DNA of 64,000 nucleotides from JAPLDA01 sp043787975 (lineage in GTDB: Bacteria > Bacteroidota > Bacteroidia > AKYH767-A > 2013-40CM-41-45), in contig JAYVUK010000033.1 in assembly GCA_043787975.1 (NCBI GenBank), positions 5,564 through 69,563 on the forward strand, read 5' to 3'. The notes below the pieces were generated by a model. That model saw nothing but the letters and a program-made list of their open reading frames with translations, ran no database searches and was not told the DNA's origin. Shown one piece after another: positions 32,606-40,821 of this stretch. A program made the position numbers and the translations under genes. Position 1 is the stretch's first letter; every line of letters starts with the position of its first letter.

Positions 32606-35329
32606 TTAATCAACAATGTATAAGTACACATTTCCATCGGTACCGGATGTGACTAAGATTCTTTTTCCCTCGCTTCCCCAATCATTAGTTACAATAGCTT
32701 TGAAGCCTTTCACAGGGAAACCGTTTGAAGGTTTTCCGTCCTTGTTCAGGACATAAAATTTATTTTCTGCATTCGATCCTGCTGCTAATTGTTGAAATGA
32801 ATTCGCAAATGAGAATGCATACAGATCATTGGAAAGGGCTGAGCTGAAGACGTGGCTGTAGATTTCAGTACCATCCTGTTTGATTGCTTTTATCCGGTTG
32901 AAATCGAGAAAAGCAAAATCATTTTTTCCATCGCCATCCAGATCAGCAACCGCAAAAGCATGTTCGGATTTTTGTTTGGCATAGGATTTCGATTTGATGA
33001 CGCCATTGAAAAAAATATTCAGGACAGTTCCGCTTGTATCGGTTGTAACAAGATGATCTTCTTCGAGTGAATCGCCCGGCATAAGTGAGAAAGAAGAATG
33101 TTTTCCAATGAAGGTTTGCTTCAGCGATGTCCGGATAGTTCCTTTCCTGTCAAGCACGAAAACATTTCCGGTATTGTTGTAAACAACAATGTAGTCCTTG
33201 TCACCGGTTTTAAAATACTGCAACGGTTTAGTAACATTGCTTACCGGCTGATAGAAAAACCAGCCTGTCATCGGTTTTCCGCTTATGTCGTAGGCATATA
33301 CTAATCGGTTGTTGCAAGCAACAAATATTTTATAATTTTTCGCCTGGTCAAAATCAAACACCTCGCAACCATTGGTCGCAGTTGCCGGCAAATGAATTGG
33401 ATAATTGCCATAATCATTTCCGCTCAGGTCAAGCAGGTAAAGTTGCGATGACGTATTGAAAAGAATCTGCTCTTGTCCATTTTTGTAAGCATCCACGACA
33501 TGAAATGTACTCATGATTTTTTCCGGCAGTACTTTCTTCCAAACAATATTTCCTGCATCATCAATCAGGTAAAGGTTGTGAGCCATGTCCTGCACCACAA
33601 TGGATTTGTTTTTAGTTTCCGGGTTGGTAACTAAAAATGGAGCCATATCAATGGCAGTGTCCAACTGGGCAGCCCATAACAGGTTTACATTTTTAATTTT
33701 TTCTTTGCCGGATAAAAACTGAACACTCGTTTTGTAATCTTCATGCTGATTTGTAAGTTGAAAAGTAAAAGAAGTAAACCGGTTCATGAGCGTCTGGTTT
33801 TTATCAATCATGGAATTTAAGTCCTCGGAACCGTAATGCCGGAAAATATTTTTTGCACGTTCAAGATTGGCATACAGCAAAAAGTTAGAGGTTCGCTCCA
33901 GGTTCCTTGAAACGTTTTTGTAAACAACATCTGTTGAAAGGATTTTGTTGTCTTCGTAATCATCAACGAAACTTCGAAGCGCACCGGCCTGGTTTGCAAC
34001 AATGATGTAGGAACCGATGGCTGTATAATAAAACTTGTTCACGTTGCTGAAAAGGCCGCTGTAAAAAAGCGGAGCAAGTCCTGCAAGATTGATAAACCGT
34101 AAGGGATGCTTTCTGTATTCTCCCAGGTCGCTGGTTCCTTTTATGTTAATCGCAGTTTCAAGCTTGCTCAAATCTGTCAAAGCCATTTCTATATCATTTG
34201 CTTTAAGACAAGCATAACTGCTGTTTTCGAATGAAGCACTTCCGGGTTCAGTAACTACAAGCGCCAATTCGTTGCCTATCCATTCCGTAAAAAGTTTTTC
34301 AACATCGACAGTAAATTTATTTTCCAACAAACCAACCATTTGTGACCGCTTATCCGGCGAATCATAATAGGTTGAATTGTTAAGAAGGTGATGGAAATAT
34401 TTTGAATAGTCACTTACTCCAATGTGTAAAAGCAAAGCGGTTCGAGAAGGAAGAATTTCCGTCATCAGGATTTTTTGCGGCTGTTGCATTTTCAATGTTG
34501 TAATATAATCTGACGAATCTGTTGAGGCTGTAAGCCCGCGCAGGATGATACCGTTATCGAGTATTTCAGTTGCCAACTTACTCCATCTTGCAAACGAACC
34601 GATACCACTAAACAAACTATTGTTACTATAGGATGAGAAAGCAGAAAGGAACTCGCGCAGGCTGATATAATTGATATATACCGATGCTTCATCCTTTGCA
34701 TCCGGTGATTTGGAAACTTTCGTGAATGCTTTTGATTTGCTGAATGAAGATCCGTTTTTCAATTGACGGATAGCATCGTCGATGAGGAAAGAAGTAAAGC
34801 TACCGATGAAAATTCCTTTCGTCACAGCGAACGAAAAATTTTTATCCGGAGAAATGGCCAATTCGTGAACGACTACATTTTCATAGACTCGCTTACTATC
34901 GGATGATTCGATATGAAAAGCTTCAGAAATGAAATGAACAGTTTTTGCATCCGTCCAGGATGAGGGGACATTGGCAAGATAGAGATAGTCGAAACTGTTT
35001 GCCTTCGTGAGATGAGCGGAAATAAAAATGGTTTTATCTTCCCAGATATCTTTGATAGCATCGTTTGTCGAAAACGCTGAATCAAGCAAAAGTAAATTGT
35101 TAGTTGTGGTGGAGTCTGCATTGGTCAATGAACCAAGTAAATTTTCTGAAACCAGTTTTTGTGAAGTAGCCTTTGCATTTTTTGTCTCAATAAAAAATAT
35201 TGCGTTGGAAGGAATCGCATTCATCGGATCCGCGGTAATGATTGAATAGCGCTGGAAATAAAAATAGGCGACTGCAAGCAAGACCAAAATGCCAAGCGTA
35301 ATGATGGATGAGAGAACAACGCGTTTCAT
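32606..35329 (-). CDS. Membrane-anchored DUF3352-like protein with C-terminal beta-propeller
   Basis: A 907-residue protein of unknown function. An N-terminal helix (about 5-25, SSIITLGILVLLAVAYFYF) anchors it, with the rest outside the inner membrane. Residues about 30-540 resemble DUF3352 proteins (IPSNAIFFIETKNA opening, paired substructures). Residues about 560-907 look like a propeller of PQQ/FG-GAP type blades (LYLIDDAGNIVWKKVLP, VADLDGDGKNDFAFLDF, ILVTSGTDGNVYLYIVD); one blade has a calcium-loop DLDGDGKND motif. It is followed by the OmpA-like gene after 132 bp and lies downstream of rnhB. The family assignment of the first half is tentative. Confidence 0.75.
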   Translation of the reverse strand: MKRVVLSSIITLGILVLLAVAYFYFQRYSIITADPMNAIPSNAIFFIETKNAKATSQKLVSENLLGSLTNADSTTTNNLLLLDSAFSTNDAIKDIWEDKTIFISAHLTKANSFDYLYLANVPSSWTDAKTVHFISEAFHIESSDSKRVYENVVVHELAISPDKNFSFAVTKGIFIGSFTSFLIDDAIRQLKNGSSFSKSKAFTKVSKSPDAKDEASVYINYISLREFLSAFSSYSNNSLFSGIGSFARWSKLATEILDNGIILRGLTASTDSSDYITTLKMQQPQKILMTEILPSRTALLLHIGVSDYSKYFHHLLNNSTYYDSPDKRSQMVGLLENKFTVDVEKLFTEWIGNELALVVTEPGSASFENSSYACLKANDIEMALTDLSKLETAINIKGTSDLGEYRKHPLRFINLAGLAPLFYSGLFSNVNKFYYTAIGSYIIVANQAGALRSFVDDYEDNKILSTDVVYKNVSRNLERTSNFLLYANLERAKNIFRHYGSEDLNSMIDKNQTLMNRFTSFTFQLTNQHEDYKTSVQFLSGKEKIKNVNLLWAAQLDTAIDMAPFLVTNPETKNKSIVVQDMAHNLYLIDDAGNIVWKKVLPEKIMSTFHVVDAYKNGQEQILFNTSSQLYLLDLSGNDYGNYPIHLPATATNGCEVFDFDQAKNYKIFVACNNRLVYAYDISGKPMTGWFFYQPVSNVTKPLQYFKTGDKDYIVVYNNTGNVFVLDRKGTIRTSLKQTFIGKHSSFSLMPGDSLEEDHLVTTDTSGTVLNIFFNGVIKSKSYAKQKSEHAFAVADLDGDGKNDFAFLDFNRIKAIKQDGTEIYSHVFSSALSNDLYAFSFANSFQQLAAGSNAENKFYVLNKDGKPSNGFPVKGFKAIVTNDWGSEGKRILVTSGTDGNVYLYIVD

Positions 35330-35430
35330 GAAGTGGTAAAAATAATTTTGCTTCGGACAAAGCTATCATTAAAGCAATGGCGCTTACGGTGAAACGCATT
35401 CTAATTACTTACACAACTGTGTTGAAAAGA

Positions 35431-36048
35431 CTAGGAAGAAAAGGCTCCTGAAAACTCAATTTCCAGTTGGTCAGGAAGAAGACGAAAAGTTTTCCGGTGA
35501 AATGTTGTAATCCCATGTTCAGCAATGGCTGCACGATGTGCTTTCGTTCCGTAGCCTTTGTTGGTATTCCAGGAATACCGGGGAAATTGATCGTGTAGCC
35601 CCTGCATGCGTTCATCACGATATGTTTTTGCAAGCACCGAAGCTGCCGCAATGGAAGCATATTTTGCGTCGCCTTCAATGATGCATTGATGCGGAATATT
35701 TTTGTATTTATTAAAACGGTTGCCGTCAATCAAAAGCAATTGTGGTATTTGTTTCAGTTGATCCAATGCGCGATGCATAGCAAGAAAGGACGCATTCAGA
35801 ATGTTGATTTCATCAATTTCTTCGTGTGAGACAGAAGCAACTGCCCACGCCAATGCTTTTTTTTCAATGATCGGCCGAAGGAAATTGCGTTCTGCTTCTG
35901 TCAACTGTTTCGAATCATTCAGTAATTTATGTTTGAAGTTCAACGGAAGAATCACGGCAGCAGCAAACACAGGACCCGCAAGACAACCGCGACCGGCTTC
36001 ATCGCAACCGGCTTCAAGAAGTTCTTTTTGAAAAAAGGATTTAAGCAA
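35431..36048 (-). CDS. rnhB: Ribonuclease HII
   Basis: Endonuclease that removes RNA from RNA-DNA hybrids, including single ribonucleotides; 205 residues, normal length. The DEAGRG motif is at residues 16-21 with catalytic Asp16 and Glu17. A further active-site Asp lies in LLIDGNRF and another in DERM. SVLAKTYRDERM and the NKGYGTKAHR substrate-recognition loop are present. The gene is the first of the minus-strand block ending with the OmpA-like gene; upstream lies the large structured spacer. Confidence 0.97.
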   Translation of the reverse strand: MLKSFFQKELLEAGCDEAGRGCLAGPVFAAAVILPLNFKHKLLNDSKQLTEAERNFLRPIIEKKALAWAVASVSHEEIDEINILNASFLAMHRALDQLKQIPQLLLIDGNRFNKYKNIPHQCIIEGDAKYASIAAASVLAKTYRDERMQGLHDQFPRYSWNTNKGYGTKAHRAAIAEHGITTFHRKTFRLLPDQLEIEFSGAFSS

Positions 36049-36182
36049 TTTTGTTTACGGTTTACTTGTCATCGTCCACAGACCACAGTCGACGGCTGCA
36101 CGAAAGTATTTAAAGCGACTCAATTTAAATTGAAAGCAACACAAAATAGTTTTCCGCATCCCAAAGTTAAATCAACGCGACG

Positions 36183-36303
36183 GTGCGTTACCAAGCAAGA
36201 GCGGTTACAACACAGACAGGTTGGGCATTTGTGGGAAGGGGTGTTGTAAGCCGCGGTTTATTCTTCAAGGAACGAGAAGAATAAAATTGCCTCGGTAACG
36301 CAC
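36183..36303. repeat. Structured intergenic element with three helices (three-way junction)
   Basis: P1: GTGCGTTACC (36183-36192) with GGTAACGCAC (36294-36303), 10 bp perfect. P2: GCGGTTACAACAC (36201-36213) with GTGTTGTAAGCCGC (36241-36254), 13 bp with one bulged G. P3: TTTATTCTTC (36257-36266) with GAAGAATAAA (36276-36285), 10 bp perfect. P2 and P3 are nested side by side inside P1. From memory, similar sequence recurs in other Bacteroidota genomes. It may be a mobile palindromic repeat or a transcribed RNA; the sequence does not decide. Confidence 0.7.
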
Positions 36304-36340
36304 GATTCTTTTGGTTACTTTTCTTCTAAAGAAAAGTGAC
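36301..36340. repeat. Dispersed hairpin repeat, copy 1 (CACGATTCT ... TTACTTTTCT)
   Basis: CACGATTCT is followed by TTACTTTTCT-TCTAA-AGAAAAGTGA, a 10 bp stem with one wobble. Copy 2 is at 40384-40449. Copy 1 is fused to the right end of the three-helix element, sharing AACGCAC. Confidence 0.75.
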
Positions 36341-36471
36341 ATATAAAAACCTATAAAATTTTGGAGCCATCCCTGCTTCTTATCACTAGCCGTTGGTCTT
36401 CAGTCATGTTATCCTGTTAATAAAAGAGAATAATTGAATTCCCTCATTGAACCAACCGATTCAAAAATATT

Positions 36472-36479
36472 TACATTTG
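36472..36479 (+). promoter_or_regulatory. Perfect TAnnTTTG -7 box before the lpxD-family gene
   Basis: TACATTTG ends 7 bp before the ATG at 36487, implying a very short leader. A TTG at 36447 is 22 nt upstream, longer than the usual 19-20. Confidence 0.5.
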
Positions 36480-36486
36480 TAACGAT

Positions 36487-37425
36487 ATGAAATTTAAAGT
36501 ACCTCAAACCCTGAACGATCTTGCAGCATTGACTTCTTCCACCGTTATCGGTGATGGAGGAATGAAAGTTTCAGGCATCAATGAGATTCATAAAGTAGAA
36601 AGCGGTGATGTCACATTTGTGGACCATCCGAAATATTACGACAAAGCATTAACCTCTGCCGCCACCTTTGTCATCATCAATAAAAAAATTGAAGCACCCG
36701 AAGGAAAAGCATTGTTGTACAGCGAACAACCGTTCGATGCATACAATACGATTGTAAAACACTTCCACAGCTTTGAACCTTCGTCAAAAAGTATCAGCGA
36801 CAGTGCTGTAATCGGTGAGGGAACGATCGTTCAGCCCGGGGCATTCATCGGCAACCATGTAAAGATCGGGAAGCATTGCATCATCCATTCCAACGTAAGC
36901 ATTTATGATCACAGCGTTATCGGTGATTATGTCATCATTCACGCGAACACCGTCATCGGTGGCGATGCATTCTATTTTAAGCGCAAACCGGAAGGATATG
37001 ATAAAATGATTTCCTGCGGACGCGCCGTCATTCACGATCATGTGGAGATCGGTTCAGGATGTACAATTGACAAAGGTGTTTCCGGAGATACCATCATCGG
37101 GCTGGGAACCAAAATCGATAACCTTGTTCACATTGGTCACGATACCGTGGTAGGGAAAAATTGTTTGTTTGCCGGGCAAGTAGGTATTGCAGGAGTTGCA
37201 ACCATTGAAGACGATGTGATATTGTGGGGACAGGTTGGTGTATCAAAAGATCTGACCATTGGCAAAGGTGCTGTCGTGCTTGCAAAATCCGGAGTGCCGA
37301 AATCTCTTGAAGGAGGAAAAACATATTTCGGTGCGCCGACACAAGAGGCGAGAGAGAAGATGAGAGAGTTGGCGTTTATTAAACAGCTTCCTGATATTAT
37401 TGTCAAGTTAAAGGAGAAGATGTGA
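36487..37425 (+). CDS. LpxD-family UDP-3-O-acylglucosamine N-acyltransferase
   Basis: Left-handed beta-helix acyltransferase, 312 residues, somewhat shorter than canonical LpxD (about 340). An N-terminal UDP-binding domain (about 1-100, KVESGDVTFVDHPKYY) is followed by hexapeptide repeats (SDSAVIGEGTIVQPGAFIGN onward). The region GTKIDNLVHIGHDTVVGKN contains the expected catalytic histidine (NLVHIGH). The family adds the second 3-hydroxyacyl chain in lipid A synthesis. Bacteroidota often carry a main lpxD beside lpxC/fabZ plus a shorter paralogue; with no lpx neighbours, this looks like the paralogue, so I give no symbol. Confidence 0.85.
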   Translation: MKFKVPQTLNDLAALTSSTVIGDGGMKVSGINEIHKVESGDVTFVDHPKYYDKALTSAATFVIINKKIEAPEGKALLYSEQPFDAYNTIVKHFHSFEPSSKSISDSAVIGEGTIVQPGAFIGNHVKIGKHCIIHSNVSIYDHSVIGDYVIIHANTVIGGDAFYFKRKPEGYDKMISCGRAVIHDHVEIGSGCTIDKGVSGDTIIGLGTKIDNLVHIGHDTVVGKNCLFAGQVGIAGVATIEDDVILWGQVGVSKDLTIGKGAVVLAKSGVPKSLEGGKTYFGAPTQEAREKMRELAFIKQLPDIIVKLKEKM

Positions 37426-37542
37426 GATATGAGAATTGAGATATTAGAATTGTGACATTGCTGAATGGTTAAATGGTTATTTCCTTAATCGGCTACTGTC
37501 TACTATCGACCAACAACTAAGAACTAACAATTAAGAACTTCC
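37426..37542. repeat. Word-repeat spacer before the phosphatase gene
   Basis: It holds GAGATATGAGA / TTGAGATATTAGA words (about 37426-37455), TGGTTAAATGGTTA (37467-37480), and AACTAAGAACTAACAATTAAGAACTT just before the next gene. It resembles 48578-48605 and 44706-44753 in style. Confidence 0.5.
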
Positions 37543-38796
37543 TTGTCAACCGAAAAACACATCACCGGATCCCCTGAAGTAAACGACCTCACAGCAGAGT
37601 TGCAGGCTAAAAAATTGCAGTTGCATTGGCTCTTGCAGATTTCAAAGGCGATCAACTATAATTTTACCACAAAGCAATTGTTGGATGTGTATGAACACGT
37701 ATTACACAGTCAGCTGAAAGTCGAGCGTCTTGCTTTGCTCATTCACGAACATGAATGGAAGTGTTCGTTGCTGTACGGAACTGATAAAGGATTTCACAAT
37801 TTCAATCTCGAAAAAATTCTGGAAGAATTAAATCATGTTCATGATCTTGAATCGGAAAAAGAATTATGGATAAAAAGTTTTGATACCATCATTCCTGTTT
37901 TTCACAAAGATCATGTACTTGCTTATGCATTGGTTGGAGGCATGCATGATGCAACCATCCAGAAAAAAAATGAACTGATTCCGTTTATTCAAACCATCAC
38001 CAACCTCATTGTCGTGGCCATTGAAAATAACATTGTGTCAGACGAGAAAATCCGCCAGGCAGGGATACGGAAGGAACTCGAGCTCGCTGCACAAATGCAG
38101 AACATGTTGTTTCCTGTTTCATTACCGGTGAACGATAAATATGAGTTGCATTCAACCTATCTGCCGCACCAGGAAGTAGGAGGAGACTATTACGATTTTA
38201 TTCCCATCAACGAGGACGAATTTGTTTTTTGCATGGCTGATGTTTCCGGCAAGGGAATTCCCGCTGCGTTGCTGATGAGTAATTTCCAGGCAAACCTGCA
38301 TGCTTACGTGCAGCACAATACGTCACTTACCGAACTGGTGAAGCAACTGAATGGAAATGTGTTCACGAGCGCAAAAGGGGAGAAGTTCATTACCTTTTTT
38401 ATCGGACGTTACAATTCCAAAAAGCGCGAATTGAATTACGTGAATGCCGGGCACAACGCACCTATTTTGTTACATGGGAAAGTGGTATACATGCTCAACG
38501 AAGGTTGTACAGGTCTTGGCATGTTTGAAGAACTTCCTTTTGTGAACCAGGGAAAAGTTTTCATTCCTGAAAATGCTTTGTTGCATTGCTATACGGATGG
38601 TGTGATCGAAGTAGAGAATGATGAAGGAAGCGATTTTGGTTTGGGGCGCCTGCGTCAATTTCTTGTTGACAGGATCAACGTGGAGAGTATCGAAGATTTG
38701 CATCGCCAGCTCATCAGTTTTCTTTCTGCTTACAAGCAGAGCCGTTCGTACACCGATGATATCACCTTGTTGAGCTGCAGGTTTAAATCGAAATAA
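37543..38796 (+). CDS. SpoIIE/RsbU-type PP2C phosphatase with GAF-like sensor
   Basis: A 417-residue serine/threonine phosphatase of the partner-switching type, which normally dephosphorylates an STAS anti-anti-sigma protein. Residues about 15-175 look like a GAF-type sensor; a linker helix (IRKELELAAQMQNMLFP) precedes the SpoIIE domain (about 200-415). Metal-site motifs are GGDYYDFI, MADVSGKGIPAALLM, LNYVNAGHNAPIL, LHCYTDGVIE and YTDDITLL. The start is TTG at 37543: an in-frame TAA lies seven codons upstream and no ATG occurs before about residue 187. No STAS or anti-sigma partner gene lies beside it. Confidence 0.92.
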   Translation: MSTEKHITGSPEVNDLTAELQAKKLQLHWLLQISKAINYNFTTKQLLDVYEHVLHSQLKVERLALLIHEHEWKCSLLYGTDKGFHNFNLEKILEELNHVHDLESEKELWIKSFDTIIPVFHKDHVLAYALVGGMHDATIQKKNELIPFIQTITNLIVVAIENNIVSDEKIRQAGIRKELELAAQMQNMLFPVSLPVNDKYELHSTYLPHQEVGGDYYDFIPINEDEFVFCMADVSGKGIPAALLMSNFQANLHAYVQHNTSLTELVKQLNGNVFTSAKGEKFITFFIGRYNSKKRELNYVNAGHNAPILLHGKVVYMLNEGCTGLGMFEELPFVNQGKVFIPENALLHCYTDGVIEVENDEGSDFGLGRLRQFLVDRINVESIEDLHRQLISFLSAYKQSRSYTDDITLLSCRFKSK

Positions 38797-38917
38797 TTTT
38801 TTCTTCCCGTTTGTCAAGCGAGGAGAGCCTGCCATGCTGAACTTGTTTCAGCATCCGTTCGTTCATTGCTGTTGTGCCAACTAGCCGAATGTCAGTCTGA
38901 GCATAATTGATATTTTT
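38797..38917. other. Spacer with hairpin repeat ATGCTGAA-CTTGT-TTCAGCAT
   Basis: The 121 bp gap between convergent genes holds a perfect 8 bp hairpin at 38834-38854. A related copy is at 40324-40344 with a compensating base-pair change. It has no T run directly after it, so it is not a standard terminator. Confidence 0.65.
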
Positions 38918-40183
38918 TTATTTTACGACGGTAAATCTTTTTGTCAGAAAATGTTCATTGGTTCGGAGGACAACATAATAATTTCCCGACCTGAACTTCT
39001 CTGTAGTATATTCAAAAAGATACGTGTTCTTCGTCAACCAACCATGGACAAATTTCTTTACTGATTTTCCATTGTCATCATACACTTCAAAAATCGCCTG
39101 CGTGTTTTTGTTAATGTGCAACGTGATTTTCAAAATGTCTTTGACCGGATTTGGAGATAGCTCAAACTGATGAATGTATTTAATTTCTGAATCATTCGGA
39201 TGGAGTCCTGTTGTTGTTAATCCATCAAATTTATAGATTGACATACCGGCAGCATAACCAAGATCAGGATGCAGAAAGACAAACCTGTTTAAGTTTTGCC
39301 CGAAATTAAGATACGACCAGCTGTTGCCGCCGTTTGTTGTCTCATACATTCCAACGCTCCATCCGCCAACCCATCCCGTGGTATCATTTACAAAACCGAT
39401 TCCTTCCATATCGATGTTCAGGTTTGTCACCGTCAACGGAAACCAGGATGCACCGCCATCAAGGGTTTTCAAAATGCGAGATGCAGATCCACCTTCTTCG
39501 CAGGATGAATAACCCACCGACGGAGATGTGAACTGCAATTTCCAGCAATACGTATTTGCGGATGGTGATTGCCCGACTTGCTGCCATGTAACTCCTCCGT
39601 CTGTTGAGCGAAGAATTACTCCTTTGTTATTGATTGAATTTGTTCCTTGCCCGCTTACAAAAACGGTGTCGGCGTTTTTGAACCAACAGTCTATTAAAGC
39701 ATCGGCATAAGCCGACATGTCAGTATATGTCCAGGTTGTTCCTCCATCTGTTGACCGTAAAATGTGCGCAGGAGTACTCCAAATGCCGACCATAACAATG
39801 GTATTTCCAAAATGCCCGATGCCACACGTACCGGAAACCGGATTCGGAAAATTCTGGTTGATTAAATTCCATGTTGTTCCGCCATCGGTTGTGCGATAAA
39901 CGGAAGTGTCCAACGTCCCGGCAAATCCAAGCGTGTCGTTAAGAAATTCAATGGCTCTGAAATAATGAAGGAAGTCATCGAATTGTACGGTCCAGGAATT
40001 TCCGTAGTCTGACGTTTTATAAATTTCACCTTCACCATTTGCAGCCCATCCGGTGGAATCATTTACAAAATAAACATCATCAAAGCGCTGCGAAACAACA
40101 GGAGCATTTAACAGGTAATTCCAGCCGCTTTGAGAAAACGAGCTCACGGGAATGCAAAAGAGAAGAAAGATTAGTTTTTTCAT
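38918..40183 (-). CDS. Ycf48/BNR-repeat T9SS type A secreted protein
   Basis: A 421-residue exported protein. Signal peptide about 1-17 (MKKLIFLLFCIPVSSFSQ). Residues about 25-320 form a beta-propeller of Ycf48/sialidase-like blades with repeated TTDGGTTW, STDGGTTW, STDGGVTW, TLDGGASW and TTNGGNSW Asp-box motifs and matching G-W/F-A-G segments. A type A sorting domain ends the protein (about 340-421, FELSPNPVKDILKITLH). Asp-box residues alone do not prove enzymatic activity; these proteins are usually structural or of unknown role. It is monocistronic, with repeat-rich spacers on both sides. Confidence 0.9.
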   Translation of the reverse strand: MKKLIFLLFCIPVSSFSQSGWNYLLNAPVVSQRFDDVYFVNDSTGWAANGEGEIYKTSDYGNSWTVQFDDFLHYFRAIEFLNDTLGFAGTLDTSVYRTTDGGTTWNLINQNFPNPVSGTCGIGHFGNTIVMVGIWSTPAHILRSTDGGTTWTYTDMSAYADALIDCWFKNADTVFVSGQGTNSINNKGVILRSTDGGVTWQQVGQSPSANTYCWKLQFTSPSVGYSSCEEGGSASRILKTLDGGASWFPLTVTNLNIDMEGIGFVNDTTGWVGGWSVGMYETTNGGNSWSYLNFGQNLNRFVFLHPDLGYAAGMSIYKFDGLTTTGLHPNDSEIKYIHQFELSPNPVKDILKITLHINKNTQAIFEVYDDNGKSVKKFVHGWLTKNTYLFEYTTEKFRSGNYYVVLRTNEHFLTKRFTVVK

Positions 40184-40323
40184 CGCAGCGATTTTTAGTA
40201 AAGATAAGATTGTTCTTTCTATAAACTTCTGTCCCGCTTTCCGCTTTATCCCGACTTCTCGGGATGCGCTTCAATCGGGTTTAGATAGTCTCGCTCCTGC
40301 AATTTACAGACTTGTCATACTGA

Positions 40324-40344
40324 ATACTGAACTTGTTTCAGTAT
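40324..40344. repeat. Hairpin repeat copy 2, ATACTGAA-CTTGT-TTCAGTAT
   Basis: 8 bp stem with the same CTTGT loop as the copy at 38834-38854. The third base pair is A-T here and G-C there, a compensatory change that supports selection or recent function of the folded form. Confidence 0.75.
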
Positions 40345-40383
40345 CCCTTATTTCCTTTCGTGCCAAATTACAATAGCCCAATC

Positions 40384-40449
40384 AACGCACGATTCTGGCG
40401 CCTGTCCCAACGTTTATCGGGAGTTACTTTTCTTCTATAGAAAAGTAAC
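40384..40449. repeat. Dispersed hairpin repeat, copy 2
   Basis: AACGCACGATTCT (40384-40396), a 26 bp variable stretch, then GTTACTTTTCT-TCTAT-AGAAAAGTAAC (40423-40449), an 11 bp perfect stem. Compared with copy 1 at 36297-36340, the variable stretch is longer. Confidence 0.8.
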
Positions 40450-40491
40450 AAGAAAAAGAAAAAATAGTATACTCAGCGCATTTCGACATCT

Positions 40492-40821
40492 TCATGAATG
40501 CTTCTCTAAGTATGGCATGACAGCTGTTTTAAGTAATAGTATTAACTCCTCGTTCATGTATTGGTACTCATCCGGAATATCAAGAACTATTATTTTAGTT
40601 GTGAGAAGTTCTGTTTGAAACTTCTCCTTAATAATTTGCCGATGTTTATTTTCCATGACAAAAATCAAGTCAGACCAGGTTAAATGTTTTTTGTTTAATT
40701 TAATTCTTGCGTCTCCATCCGTTCCTGCTGATTTTATTTGATGCGTTGCCGAGTTTTTGAAAATAGTTTCTGCAGTTCTGCTTCTCCACTTATTTTTGCT
40801 GCAAACAAAAAGTATGTTCAT
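40492..40821 (-). CDS. Low-molecular-weight protein tyrosine phosphatase-like protein
   Basis: A 109-residue cytoplasmic phosphatase-fold protein, shorter than classic LMW-PTPs (about 150). The P-loop C-x5-R-S is present at residues 7-14 (FVCSKNKWRSRTAE), followed by AGTDGDARI. A possible general-acid Asp lies in LDIPDEY. The family includes short homologues annotated as phosphotyrosine phosphatases; activity is plausible but unproven. Its start overlaps the end of the upstream acetyltransferase gene by four bases (ATGA), so the two are translationally coupled. Confidence 0.82.
   Translation of the reverse strand: MNILFVCSKNKWRSRTAETIFKNSATHQIKSAGTDGDARIKLNKKHLTWSDLIFVMENKHRQIIKEKFQTELLTTKIIVLDIPDEYQYMNEELILLLKTAVMPYLEKHS

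Larger units (their letters stand above)
36049..36486. other. 438 bp spacer between rnhB and the lpxD-family gene
   Basis: It contains no convincing gene. A short reading frame ending near 36249 merely translates the structured repeat. From left to right it holds AT-rich sequence, a three-helix structured element (36183-36303), a GTTACTTTTCT-type hairpin repeat (36301-36340) and a -7 promoter box for the lpxD-family gene (36472-36479). Confidence 0.8.
40184..40491. other. 308 bp repeat-rich spacer
   Basis: No gene is seen. It contains a hairpin ATCCCGA-CTTC-TCGGGAT (40249-40266), a second copy of the CTTGT-loop hairpin (40324-40344), and a second copy of the AACGCACGATTCT ... GTTACTTTTCT element (40384-40449). 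The last 40 bp before the phosphatase stop are A-rich. Confidence 0.75.

Noticed and set aside
36049..36249. Protein-coding frame in the rnhB-lpxD spacer
   Set aside because: It reads straight through the three-helix repeat, has no start context, and its product reflects the repeat sequence.
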